From Variovorax sp. JS1663 (GTDB lineage: Bacteria; Pseudomonadota; Gammaproteobacteria; Burkholderiales; Burkholderiaceae_C), in contig NZ_LYMK01000002.1 in NCBI RefSeq assembly GCF_002157355.1, positions 248,001 through 312,000 of the forward strand: a DNA stretch of 64,000 bases. The letters are read 5' to 3'. The stretch's first letter is position 1; each line of letters starts with the position of its first letter. Of this stretch, positions 45,883 through 54,092 are shown piece by piece. The notes under the pieces are model-generated. The model was not told where the DNA came from. It did not search any database and saw nothing but the letters and a program-made list of their open reading frames with translations. Both the position numbers and the translations under genes were made by a program.

Positions 45883-46845
45883 ATGCCGCAACCCGCCGCC
45901 AAGACGCTGTTCACTGCCATCGCCGTTCTCATCGGCGCGGCCATCCTGGCCGGCTGCGCCGCCTTGCGCACGCCGAAACCGCAGGCCGAGATCGGATTCC
46001 TGGAGATCGATGACGGCATCACGCTCCGGAGACTGGTCGCCCGCCCCGCTCATCCCAAGGGCACCGTGCTCTTCCTGCACGGCTTTCCCGAGACCCTGCA
46101 TGCATGGGACGGCGTCTACCCAGCCCTCGCCGGTGACTACGAGGTCCATGCCTTCGACTGGCCGGGCTACGGCCTGTCGACGAAGCCGCCCGTCGACAGC
46201 TTCTCGTATGCGCCCAGCGACTATGCGCGGGTGCTCAAGGCCTACATCCGGAAGTCGAACATCGACACGCGGACGCTGCGGATCTACGCCACCGACATCG
46301 GCGCGCTCCCGGCCCTGCTTCTCGCGCTGGAAGAGCCGGACATCGCGCAGTCCCTCATCGTCGGCGACTTCGCGCCGCTCAACCGGCCGCAGTACATGAT
46401 CGACTACCTGCAGGCGCTGAAGTTCAGGCCTTCGGCCGAGCTGGTCCGCGCCAACCTGAACAAGAACCGCGACGAGATCCTGGAGAACGCCTTCAGGCGG
46501 GGCCTGGCCAAGGAAGAGCAGTTCGAGATCTCACCGCAGTTCAAGAGCGACATGCTCCAGGGCTGGACGCAAGGCCCCCTGAGCTCGGCCGACGCGTTCG
46601 CCCACTACTACGCCCACTTCACCCGCGACCAGGAGTACTTCGAGGCCAACCTGGCGAAGCTGAAGACGCCGATCAAGGTGGTGTGGGGCGAGAAGGACTT
46701 CTACATCAAGAAGGACATGGGCATCGAGTTCGCGCAGAAGGCGGGGGCGCCCTTCGCGCTGCTGCCCGGGCTGGGCCACTATCCGCATCTGCATGATCCG
46801 CGGCAGACGGTCGAAGAAGTCCGCATCGCCTTCATGAACAGATAA
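45883..46845 (+). CDS. Lipoprotein alpha/beta hydrolase with Asp nucleophile (dehalogenase/epoxide-hydrolase-like)
   Basis: 320 residues from the ATG at 45883. A lipobox LAGC puts the lipidated Cys at residue 25. The hydrolase core has FLHGFPETLHAWDGVYPALA and FDWPGYGLSTKPP; at the nucleophile elbow stands Asp138 (ATDIGAL) rather than Ser, as in haloalkane dehalogenases and epoxide hydrolases. The catalytic His is in GLGHYPHLHDP near residue 299. It would act in the periplasm, anchored to a membrane. Divergent from the RlmN-like gene. Confidence 0.82.
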   Translation: MPQPAAKTLFTAIAVLIGAAILAGCAALRTPKPQAEIGFLEIDDGITLRRLVARPAHPKGTVLFLHGFPETLHAWDGVYPALAGDYEVHAFDWPGYGLSTKPPVDSFSYAPSDYARVLKAYIRKSNIDTRTLRIYATDIGALPALLLALEEPDIAQSLIVGDFAPLNRPQYMIDYLQALKFRPSAELVRANLNKNRDEILENAFRRGLAKEEQFEISPQFKSDMLQGWTQGPLSSADAFAHYYAHFTRDQEYFEANLAKLKTPIKVVWGEKDFYIKKDMGIEFAQKAGAPFALLPGLGHYPHLHDPRQTVEEVRIAFMNR

Positions 46846-46959
46846 GTCAGGGAAAGGGCAGTCGATTCAGATCCATTCAAGCGCGCATGCGGCAAGGGTA
46901 ACGACACCGAGAGTCGACAAACTGTCCATCAAATCCAGTCACTTCTTGCCAAGCATTGG

Positions 46960-47241
46960 CTATGCGATAGGACTGTCTGCAGGGCTGCAACCCTGTGACG
47001 GCGCCGTGAGCTGTTCTGTGACGAGGACGCGGCGGACAACAAGTTCGTCAATCTCCACCCGTCGAATTCGAACTCGGCCAACCAAAAGCCGACCGATGGA
47101 CAGGGCACCAATGGCCAAGGCACCGACGGCCACCGCACCCAGCGCGATAGAGCCCAATGCGACGGTACCTATGGCATGCGCGCCCGTCGCGGCTGCTGGC
47201 ATCGTCCGAACGCGTGCGAACTTCGAGGGCATCAACTTCAT
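46960..47241 (-). CDS. Small protein with AxG pentad repeats, possible beta-helix
   Basis: 93 residues from the ATG at 47241, with AGGAG eight bases upstream. After a ~20-residue N-terminus comes a regular series VALGSIALGAVAVGALAIGA continuing ALSIGRLLVGRVRI, i.e. a five-residue period of small-hydrophobic-Gly, then RVEIDELVVRRVLV. Such periodicity fits a left-handed beta-helix or pentapeptide-type coil. No signal peptide is clear. Function unknown. Confidence 0.65.
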   Translation of the reverse strand: MKLMPSKFARVRTMPAAATGAHAIGTVALGSIALGAVAVGALAIGALSIGRLLVGRVRIRRVEIDELVVRRVLVTEQLTAPSQGCSPADSPIA

Positions 47242-47583
47242 GACAACTCCTGGAGGTGCGGGGCCGTGAGGCGGCAATCGACGGCCTGCTGCCGGCCATG
47301 CTGTGCCCTTCGTCCTCGGCCGGCGAGGATGGAATGACCGCGGACTGTAGCTCAGCAGGCGCGACAACGGTCTATTGGCCGCAGGCTTCCATCGAATCGA
47401 GGCAGTGCGGTCGCCTGCACACTCGACGCTCGTCGACGATTGCTGCTCCGTCTCAGGCGTCGGGCTGCTTCTGGCTCCAGGCGATGGCGGCGCGCGGCGC
47501 AAGGCGCGCCGAAGATGTGCCTGATCGCATCGGCCGAACCTCGCGCCGTCCGACATGAGCCAGTCGCTCGTCGCGGTAGAAAA

Positions 47584-47606
47584 AAGCTCTTTGCAACAAG
47601 GAGCTT
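47584..47606 (+). promoter_or_regulatory. Hairpin overlapping the ribosome site of the gene at 47610
   Basis: AAGCTC (47584-47589) pairs with GAGCTT (47601-47606); the AAGGAG ribosome site at 47599-47604 lies within the 3' arm, so folding would hide it. The rest of the 368-base gap from 47242 holds no recognisable gene; one GC-rich hairpin of GGCGCGC arms sits near 47491. Confidence 0.4.
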
Positions 47607-47609
47607 CGA

Positions 47610-48005
47610 ATGCCCCGACGAGCACTCACCCTTTCATCGTTCCTCGCGCCGGTGCTGATTGGCGCTGCGGGCATTCTAGCGCCCGCCGCCTGGGCGCAGA
47701 CCGCAGGCTCCGCCGCCCAGATGGAGCGCGAGCGCGCCAATTGCGACGGCGTGCAGCAGGATCGCGAGGCTTGCCGCCGTGAAGCAGGCGCCGCGCGCCA
47801 GGAGTCGCAGCGCGGGGGTCTCACGCCCGCCGGCGAGGCAGAGGCGAACGCGCTGGCGCGCTGCCAGATGCTGCAGAAGCCATCGGACCGCGTGGATTGC
47901 GAAGCCCGCATCCGCGGGGCCAGCAACAGCAGCTCGAGCGGCAGTGTGATGGGCGGGGGCGTGATCCGCGAGACGGTCACGCCGGTGCCTGCGCCGTCGC
48001 GTTGA
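47610..48005 (+). CDS. Small exported protein of unknown function
   Basis: 131 residues. A signal peptide ends AAWAQ (about residue 30). The mature part is Gln/Glu/Arg-rich with four Cys (ANCDGVQQDREACRREAG, ARCQMLQKPSDRVDCEARI) and a Ser/Gly-rich tail (SNSSSSGSVMGGG). It resembles small periplasmic proteins common in Comamonadaceae, but I recognise no named family. A putative RBS hairpin lies just upstream. Followed by the LPG-synthase-like gene in the same direction. Confidence 0.75.
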   Translation: MPRRALTLSSFLAPVLIGAAGILAPAAWAQTAGSAAQMERERANCDGVQQDREACRREAGAARQESQRGGLTPAGEAEANALARCQMLQKPSDRVDCEARIRGASNSSSSGSVMGGGVIRETVTPVPAPSR

Positions 48006-48039
48006 TCCGCGCCGTTCATCGACGACCTGAAAGGAGCGG

Positions 48040-49068
48040 GTGATCGCACACCAGGCGCAACAGCCCCACGCTGCCGAGCCCGCGCCTTCGCTGCGCGCAC
48101 GCATCCTCCGCTGGGCCGTTCCCGCGCTGGGCCTGCTGGTCCTGGGCCTCCTGCTCTCGCATGCCCACAAGGTCGACTGGGCCGGCGCCTGGCAGGCGCT
48201 GCGGCGCTATTCGCCCTGGGTGCTGCTCGCGGTGCTCGCGCTCGCCACGGCCAGCCATGCCCTCTACGGCACCTATGACCTGATCGGCCGCCGGCATACC
48301 GGCCACCGCATCGAGCGCTGGCGCACCTGGGCCATCGCGGTCACCAGCTATGCCTTCAATCTCAACCTGGGCTCGCTGGTCGGCGGTGTCGCGATGCGCG
48401 CACGGCTGTACGCGCGGGCCGGGTTGGACGAAGGCACCGTGGCGCAGATCATCGGCATCAGCCTCGCGACCAATTGGCTGGGTTACGGGTTGGTGGCGGG
48501 CTGCGTGTTCGCTTCCGGCGTGCTGAAGGCGCCGTCCGGGGCGCACCTGGGCGAGACCGCGTTCCGTGCGCTGGGCGTGCTGATGATCCTGCTGGCGGTG
48601 GCCTACGTGGTGGCCTGCATCAAATGGCAGGGCCGGCAATGGCGGGTACGCGGTCGCCGGCTCGAGCTGCCGCCGGCGCGGATCGCCCTGGTGCAGCTCG
48701 GGCTGTCGTCGGCCAACTGGGCGCTGATGGGCTGGGCCATGTACCTGCTGCTCGGCGGCAAGGTGTCCTATGTGGCGACGCTGGGGACCTTGTTGCTGGC
48801 CTCGGTGGCAGGGGTGGTCACGCCGATCCCGGCCGGGCTGGGTGTGCTGGAGGCGGTGTACCTCGCGGTGCTCTCGGGCGCGGTGGGGCAGGGGCGATTG
48901 ATGGGCGCCTTGCTGGCCTACCGGGCGCTGTACTACCTGGTGCCACTGGGCGGCGGGCTGCTGCTGTACCTGCTGCTGGAGCGGCACGCCTCGGCGCATC
49001 CGCCGCCGGAGGGCGGCGGCGGCGCGCAGGGCATGGGTCGAAGACTCAGCCCACCACCACCTCGCTGA
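48040..49068 (+). CDS. Lysylphosphatidylglycerol synthase transmembrane-region (UPF0104) protein
   Basis: 342 residues, GTG start. About eight hydrophobic helices with the family hallmark AFNLNLGSLVGGVAMRARLY and VAGVVTPIPAGLGVLEAVYLA. In MprF this domain flips or binds lipids; stand-alone members such as this lack the synthase domain and have no assigned reaction. The ribosome site AAGGAG is only about four bases from the GTG, so the true start could differ. The 3' end overlaps the convergent EthD-family gene by 23 bases. Confidence 0.85.
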   Translation: MIAHQAQQPHAAEPAPSLRARILRWAVPALGLLVLGLLLSHAHKVDWAGAWQALRRYSPWVLLAVLALATASHALYGTYDLIGRRHTGHRIERWRTWAIAVTSYAFNLNLGSLVGGVAMRARLYARAGLDEGTVAQIIGISLATNWLGYGLVAGCVFASGVLKAPSGAHLGETAFRALGVLMILLAVAYVVACIKWQGRQWRVRGRRLELPPARIALVQLGLSSANWALMGWAMYLLLGGKVSYVATLGTLLLASVAGVVTPIPAGLGVLEAVYLAVLSGAVGQGRLMGALLAYRALYYLVPLGGGLLLYLLLERHASAHPPPEGGGGAQGMGRRLSPPPPR

Positions 49069-49360
49069 TCTGCATCAGCGGCTTGAGGTCGGTGTAGTTG
49101 CGCACGTCGCCGAGGATCTCCTTGACATGCGGGCCGAAGGCGGCCTGGAAGGCCTCGACCGAGTCGGCAAAGATGTGGCACGCGGCGACATAGGTCGGAG
49201 GCTCGCCGGGCGCGCCGCCGGCCAGGCCCTTGTCGACGGTGTAGGACCTGCAGGCGTCGCCCATGCGGGCCTTGATCATGGGCATGTGCTTGTCGCGGTA
49301 GTAGTCGTGGTCGAAACGCGCGCCGGGCGTGTTGGGGTACATGACGCTGACCTTGATCAT
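49046..49360 (-). CDS. EthD family protein
   Basis: 104 residues: MIKVSVMYPNTPGARFDHDYYRDKHMPMI is the EthD opening, and HIFADSVEAFQAAFGPHVKEI closes the ferredoxin-like fold. EthD proteins are small dimers associated with monooxygenase or degradative pathways; role here unknown. Ribosome site GGAGACAGAG upstream. Monocistronic, 85 bases downstream of the TerC gene on the same strand. Confidence 0.88.
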   Translation of the reverse strand: MIKVSVMYPNTPGARFDHDYYRDKHMPMIKARMGDACRSYTVDKGLAGGAPGEPPTYVAACHIFADSVEAFQAAFGPHVKEILGDVRNYTDLKPLMQISEVVVG

Positions 49361-49445
49361 TCTCTGTCTCCGGGGTTGGCAGGGGTCGTGAGCATAGGAG
49401 ATGGCGCGGCGCGAAACAAGCGCGGCGCGCCCCTCGGGGCCTCGC

Positions 49446-50198
49446 TCAGGAGCCGGGCATGTGGGGCGGACGCAGCTCCACGGGCTTGGCGGGCTTCTTG
49501 CGCATGCGGATGTTGAGCATCTCCACCACCACCGAGAAGGCCATGGCGAAGTACACGTAGCCCTTGGGCACGTGGTGATCGAAGCCCTCGGCCACCAGCA
49601 CGACGCCCACCACGACGAGGAAGGACAGGGCCAGCATCTTGATGGTCGGATGGTTGGAGACGAAGCGGCCGATGGCGCCGGCGAACAGCATCATCAGCAG
49701 CACGGAGGCGATCACCGCCCCGATCATCACCCGCACGTCGTCGACCATGCCGACGGCGGTGATGATCGAGTCCAGCGAGAACACCAGGTCGACGATCATG
49801 ATCTGGAGGATCACGCTGGCGAAGGTCGCCTTGACCGCGCTGGCCTTGTCGTCGCCGTGCTCGCCTTCCATGGACTGGTGGATCTCGGTGGTGCTCTTCC
49901 AGATGAGGAAGAGGCCGCCGAGGATCAGGATCAGGTCGCGGCCCGAGATCTCCTGGCCTGCCACGGTGAAGAGCGGCGCCACCAGGCCGACGATCCAGGC
50001 GAGCACCAGCAGCAGCCCGATGCGCATGAACATGGCCATCAGGAGGCCGATGCGCCGCGCGAATTCGCGCCGGGCGGCGGGCAGCTTGTCCACCAGGATG
50101 GAGATGAAGATGATGTTGTCGATCCCCAGCACGAGTTCGAGCGCGGTCAGGGTCGCGAAGGCGATCCAGGCCTGGGGATTGGTCAGCAGTTCGAGCAT
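49446..50198 (-). CDS. TerC family integral membrane protein (YgdQ/YoaE-type)
   Basis: 250 residues from the ATG at 50198 (AAAGGA six bases upstream). Seven hydrophobic helices; the acidic motifs are ELVLGIDNIIFISILVDKLP and DLVFSLDSIITAVGM. The C-terminus HVPKGYVYFAMAFSVVVEMLN is typical of the YgdQ branch. The usual reading is inner-membrane metal (Mn2+) transport coupled to exported proteins. A different TerC branch occurs at 43537. Confidence 0.9.
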   Translation of the reverse strand: MLELLTNPQAWIAFATLTALELVLGIDNIIFISILVDKLPAARREFARRIGLLMAMFMRIGLLLVLAWIVGLVAPLFTVAGQEISGRDLILILGGLFLIWKSTTEIHQSMEGEHGDDKASAVKATFASVILQIMIVDLVFSLDSIITAVGMVDDVRVMIGAVIASVLLMMLFAGAIGRFVSNHPTIKMLALSFLVVVGVVLVAEGFDHHVPKGYVYFAMAFSVVVEMLNIRMRKKPAKPVELRPPHMPGS

Positions 50199-50321
50199 GG
50201 CGTCCTTTCGCCGGCGGGGCAGGGGCCGCGGCAAGCGCGGAGAATGCCACAGCCTCGTCGGGCGGCCGCGCAAGCCGTGGACCGCGTGAGGAAATGCACC
50301 GCGGCGTTGCTACGCCGCTCG

Positions 50322-50804
50322 TCAGCCGCCGCGCTGCTCCCAGAAGCCGCGGTGGGTGGCGATCATCTCCTCGGCCACCTCGGGCACGGGGCCGATCACC
50401 TCGATGGGCTTCTGCCCGCGCGCGAAGACCTCGCGGCAGGGCAGGGAGAGGGTGGGATTCTCCGGATGGTCGCCGGTGAGCGCGAGCAGCGCGCTCTCTT
50501 CCGCACCGTAGACCACGCGGCCGATGTTGGCCCAGTAGACGGTGCCGGCGCACATGGCGCAGGGCTCGAAGGTGGTGACCAGGGTGCAGCGGGCCAGGTA
50601 CTCGCCGGGGTAGTTGAGCGCCGCGGTGCGCGCCAGGGTGGACTCGGCATGCTGCACGGTGTCGATGTTGCCCTGCTCGGCCAGCACCGTCTCGCCGTCG
50701 GGCGCGACCAGCAGGGCGCCGAAGGGATGGCGGCCCATGGCCATCGCGCGGCGCGCGACCTGGTCGGCGCGGCGCAGCGCACGGACGACCTGTGCCTCAT
50801 CCAT
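50322..50804 (-). CDS. Nucleoside/guanine deaminase family protein
   Basis: 160 residues from the ATG at 50804, which overlaps the permease stop by eight bases; a GTG at 50816 is also possible. Zinc site: HAES in VQHAESTLA (His-Ala-Glu) and TTFEPCAMCAGTVYWANIG. Same family as the gene at 29354. Last gene of the NMT1-like ABC operon; probably deaminates the imported N-heterocycle. Confidence 0.88.
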   Translation of the reverse strand: MDEAQVVRALRRADQVARRAMAMGRHPFGALLVAPDGETVLAEQGNIDTVQHAESTLARTAALNYPGEYLARCTLVTTFEPCAMCAGTVYWANIGRVVYGAEESALLALTGDHPENPTLSLPCREVFARGQKPIEVIGPVPEVAEEMIATHRGFWEQRGG

Positions 50805-51567
50805 TCTGGGATCCACGGTGCGCCCAGCCCGTGGTGTGCTTCTCGACCACGCTGAAAAGTTCGTACATCAGCATCGCCATCGCGCCCACCACCATCAGCC
50901 CGGCGAAGGCCAGGCCCATCTGCATGGCCGAGCCGGCGGAGATCAGCAGGTAGCCGATGCCCTCGTTGGCGGCGGTCATCTCGCTGACCGTGGTGCCCAC
51001 GAAGGCCAGCGTGATCGCGACCTTGAGCGAGGCGTAGAAGTAGGGCATGGAGCGCGGCAGGCCGATCTTGACCAGCACGTCCCATCGTTTCGCGCCCAGC
51101 ACGCGCAGCACGTCCTCCAGCTCGGGCTCGAGCGTGGCAAGACCCGTGGCGATGTTGACCATGATCGGGAAGAAGCTGATCAGGAAGGCGGTGAGGATGG
51201 CCGGCCCGATGCCGATGCCGAACCACACCACCAGGATCGGCACGAAGGCGGCCTTGGGCAGGGCGTTGAAGGCCGTCATCAGCGGGTACATCGCGGCATA
51301 GGCGAGGCGCGAGCTGCCGATCACGAAGCCCAGCAGCACCCCCACCACGATCGCCAGGCCGAAGCCCGCCATCGTGACCCAGAAGGTGCGCCAGGCATGG
51401 CCGGCGATGATTTCCTTGAACTCCCAGAACTGGGTCCAGATGCGCCAGGGGCTGGGGAAGATGAATTCCGAGACGCCGAAGCCCGAGCAGACGATCTGCC
51501 ACAGCACGATCACCGCGACCAGGAGCAGCCAGGGTGACCAGCGTTCGAGTTGCTTGCTGTTCTTCAT
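50797..51567 (-). CDS. ABC transporter permease, nitrate/taurine/NMT1 type
   Basis: 256 residues, six hydrophobic segments, with the binding-protein-dependent transport motif region EDVLRVLGAKRWDVLVKIGLPRSMPYF (the EAA loop). Overlaps the ATPase gene by 4 bases (ATGA) and the deaminase by 8. Together with the ATPase and binding protein it forms a complete SsuABC/TauABC-like importer. Confidence 0.92.
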   Translation of the reverse strand: MKNSKQLERWSPWLLLVAVIVLWQIVCSGFGVSEFIFPSPWRIWTQFWEFKEIIAGHAWRTFWVTMAGFGLAIVVGVLLGFVIGSSRLAYAAMYPLMTAFNALPKAAFVPILVVWFGIGIGPAILTAFLISFFPIMVNIATGLATLEPELEDVLRVLGAKRWDVLVKIGLPRSMPYFYASLKVAITLAFVGTTVSEMTAANEGIGYLLISAGSAMQMGLAFAGLMVVGAMAMLMYELFSVVEKHTTGWAHRGSQNG

Positions 51568-52397
51568 GGCGGGCTCACTGCGGCAGCGGTGTGACTGCGA
51601 ATGGCGCCGATGTGGCCGCGCAGCTCCAGCACGATGTCGGTGAATTCCTTGGTGTAGGTGAGCTCGAGCTCGCGCGGGCGCGGCAGGTCGATCTCGCGCT
51701 TCACCACGAAGCGGCCGGGGCTCTTGCTCATCACGTACACGGTGTCGGCCAGGAACACGGATTCACGCAGGTCGTGCGTCACCAGGATCACGTTGAACTT
51801 CTGCTCGGCCCAGAGGTCGCGCAGGATGCACCACAGCTCCTCGCGGGTGAAGGCGTCGAGCGCACCGAAGGGCTCGTCCAGGAGCAGCATCTTGGGCTCG
51901 TGGATCAGCGCGCGGCAGATGCTGGCGCGCTGCTGCATGCCGCCGGAGAGCTGCCAGGGGAACTTGTCCTCGTAGCCGCCCAGGCCCACTTTCTGCAGCA
52001 GGCGTCGTGCACGTTGCTCGTATTCCTTGCGCCTGGCCTTGAAGCTGGAGCGGTAGGGCTCGACGATCTCCAGCGGCAGCAGCACGTTGTCCACCGTCGT
52101 CCGCCAGGGCAGCAGCGACGGCGCCTGGAAGGCCATGCCCGAGATCTTGAGCGGGCCGGTCACCGGCTGGCCGTCGATGCGGATCTTGCCCATCGAGGGC
52201 ATCTTCAGGCCCGTCGTCAGCTTCATGAAGGTGGACTTGCCGCAGCCCGAGGGGCCGACGATGGCAATGAACTCGCCGCGCGCCACGTGGAGATCGATGG
52301 CTTCGACCGCGAAGTGGTTGGCGGCGAGCAGTTCCTCGTTGTAGGCGAGCCAGACGTCCTGGAAGTCGACGAAGGGCGGCGTCTGAGCGACCGCCAT
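51564..52397 (-). CDS. ABC transporter ATP-binding protein, nitrate/taurine/NMT1 type
   Basis: 277 residues from the ATG at 52397, sharing one base with the binding-protein stop; a GTG at 52400 is an alternative. Walker A GPSGCGKST, Q-loop FQAPSLLPW, signature LSGGMQQR, Walker B MLLLDEPFGALD and switch His in VTHDLRES are all intact. Energises the importer encoded on both sides. Confidence 0.94.
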   Translation of the reverse strand: MAVAQTPPFVDFQDVWLAYNEELLAANHFAVEAIDLHVARGEFIAIVGPSGCGKSTFMKLTTGLKMPSMGKIRIDGQPVTGPLKISGMAFQAPSLLPWRTTVDNVLLPLEIVEPYRSSFKARRKEYEQRARRLLQKVGLGGYEDKFPWQLSGGMQQRASICRALIHEPKMLLLDEPFGALDAFTREELWCILRDLWAEQKFNVILVTHDLRESVFLADTVYVMSKSPGRFVVKREIDLPRPRELELTYTKEFTDIVLELRGHIGAIRSHTAAAVSPP

Positions 52398-53422
52398 CAC
52401 TTCTTGAGGATGTTCAGTTCAGCGGCCGGGGGCAGCAGGGAAGCGGTCCACACCGCCTCGGGGTTCACGCGCGTCTTGGTGCCGAAGGCGTCCGAGACCT
52501 GCGAGGCCATCAGCGAGAGACGGCCCGGATCGACCGCGCCGAAGCCGTCTGCACGCGCGTCGGGGCTGTTGATCACGGTGTCGATCGCCAGCTTGAGGCG
52601 GCGCGTTTCCAGCGCCGTGTCGATGATGCCGTCGCGCTTCTTGACCGAATCGATCGCCACCGCAGGGTTGGCCATCACTTCCTTCGCGCCCTTGGCGAAG
52701 GCCGAGAGGAAGGCCTTGACCGCCGCCGGGTTCTCCTTGATCAGCTTGGGCGAGGCGATGATCACGTTGCCGTAGAGCTTCACGCCGTAGTCGGGGTACT
52801 GCAGCACCACGATGTCGGATGCCTTGGCGCCGCGCGCCTCCAGGTTAAGGAGCGAGGTGAAGGTGAAGCCGGTGATGGCGTCGATGTCGCCGCGCACGAG
52901 CATGGTCTCGCGCAGCGTCGGGTCCATCGCGGTCCAGTTGACCGCGCCGATGTTGTTGGCCTTGGCGAAGATGGGGAAGGCACGGCGGCCGGCGTCGAAC
53001 ACCGGGGCGCCCAGCTTCTTGCCCGCGAGGTCCGCGGGCTTGGTGATGCCGCTCTTCTTCAGCGCCATGACCGAGGCCGGCGTGTTGTTGTAGACCATCA
53101 TGACCGCGACCGGCTTGTTGGGGCTGTCGGGGTTGTTGGCATGGAACTCCATCAGCGCCGCCAGGTCGGCAAAGCCCATGTCGTAGGCGCCGGAGGCCAC
53201 GCGGGTCACGGTGCCGCCGGAGCCGTTGCCGGCGTCGATGCTCACGTCGAGCCCGGCGGCCTTGAAGTAGCCCCTGGCCGCCGGGTGCAGGAAGAGGGCG
53301 GCCGGACCTTCGAAACGCCAGTCGAGCTGGAACTTGATGGGGGTCTGGGCGTGGGCCGGGACCAGGCCGAAACTGAGCGCCGAGGCGGCGAGAAAGGATT
53401 GGAGCAGTTGGCGCTTGTTCAT
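52397..53422 (-). CDS. NMT1/THI5-like ABC transporter substrate-binding protein
   Basis: 341 residues from the ATG at 53422; a Sec signal peptide (NKRQLLQSFLAASALSFGLV..AHAQ) precedes TPIKFQLDWRFEGPAALFLHPAARGYF and DAGNGSGGTVTRVASGAYDMGF. Close in layout to the protein at 29872. First gene of the operon binding protein - ATPase - permease - deaminase, all coupled by short overlaps. Ligand probably a pyrimidine-like or other N-heterocyclic compound, inferred from family and the deaminase. Confidence 0.9.
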   Translation of the reverse strand: MNKRQLLQSFLAASALSFGLVPAHAQTPIKFQLDWRFEGPAALFLHPAARGYFKAAGLDVSIDAGNGSGGTVTRVASGAYDMGFADLAALMEFHANNPDSPNKPVAVMMVYNNTPASVMALKKSGITKPADLAGKKLGAPVFDAGRRAFPIFAKANNIGAVNWTAMDPTLRETMLVRGDIDAITGFTFTSLLNLEARGAKASDIVVLQYPDYGVKLYGNVIIASPKLIKENPAAVKAFLSAFAKGAKEVMANPAVAIDSVKKRDGIIDTALETRRLKLAIDTVINSPDARADGFGAVDPGRLSLMASQVSDAFGTKTRVNPEAVWTASLLPPAAELNILKK

Positions 53423-53454
53423 TCGATGTCCGTGTGACGAAGTGCGGGCATTCA

Positions 53455-53498
53455 AGCAAATTCGGTGCCGGCACGCACTTGGTGCGAACCCTTCTACT
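53455..53498 (-). promoter_or_regulatory. Promoter region of the NMT1-like ABC operon: sigma-54-like site and shared operator
   Basis: On the minus strand, GGCAC-CGAAT-TTGCT (within 53455-53468) matches the spacing of a -24/-12 sigma-54 promoter, 33 bases before the start codon. Just upstream lie CGCAC-TTG-GTGCG (53474-53486) and AGTAGAAGGGTTC (53486-53498), the latter also found twice in the SBP/Rieske promoter at 31011-31127. The sigma-54 call is tentative. Confidence 0.5.
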
Positions 53499-53672
53499 GA
53501 GCCAAGAAGGTGCATGCGACCGTGTCGCTCACAATGAAGAATGCTCTGCCGCGTGCACCGTGGCGGAGCATCTTGTTTGGTGCAAGCCAGCAACCCGAGA
53601 TGGACTAGCGGCATGCGGCTCTCGGCGGACCGCTGCTATTTCTCATCGCTGGGGACCCTACTGTTCAACTGG

Positions 53673-54092
53673 TCAATATCGCCTCCAGTAGCTTGGCGGA
53701 GGACGGTCATTCGGATCGTTTGAATAAACCTCTATATATGCCGCTAGCGGTGTCACCCGACGCTTCGGGTTCTTGCAGCCAACGTACCAGACACGCGCGA
53801 CCAAACCCAACTTGAGCTTGTCAACACGATCATCGCCGCCAAAGGCGGTGTAGTACACGCCAGACCCAGGAAGGTCGATGCGCTGGCGTCCCTGCTTGGT
53901 GTGAAGTTCAATCTGCGAACTGCTCAAAGCAATCACTTGACCAACCACATTCGGATTGCTGGTGCCGCGTCTATAGGTATCTGGCCAAGGGAGCGTACAT
54001 GCGGCCTTGCTTGCACATGACACACTCCAGAAGAGCACCAAGAGGATGAAAGTCCGTGGAAAAACTATCCAAGAAGCGTGCATGCTTACCAT
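53673..54092 (-). CDS. Small exported protein, candidate immunity to the Rhs/L,D-transpeptidase-like protein
   Basis: 139 residues (136 from a second ATG at 54083). A hydrophobic export segment (FPRTFILLVLFWSVSC) is followed by an OB-like beta region: NVVGQVIALSSSQIELHTKQG, RQRIDLPGSGVYY and LKLGLVARVWYVGCKNP. Family not recognised. Its start overlaps the stop of the Rhs-core gene, so the two are translated together, and its product should reach the same periplasmic compartment. This is the usual layout of a toxin and its immunity protein; that role is inferred. AT-richer than the flanks. Confidence 0.65.
   Translation of the reverse strand: MVSMHASWIVFPRTFILLVLFWSVSCASKAACTLPWPDTYRRGTSNPNVVGQVIALSSSQIELHTKQGRQRIDLPGSGVYYTAFGGDDRVDKLKLGLVARVWYVGCKNPKRRVTPLAAYIEVYSNDPNDRPPPSYWRRY

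Noticed and set aside
47341-47420. Possible tRNA (GTAGCTCAGCAGG-like stretch)
   Set aside because: The D-arm-like string is isolated; there is no T-arm GGTTCRA motif or matching acceptor stem.
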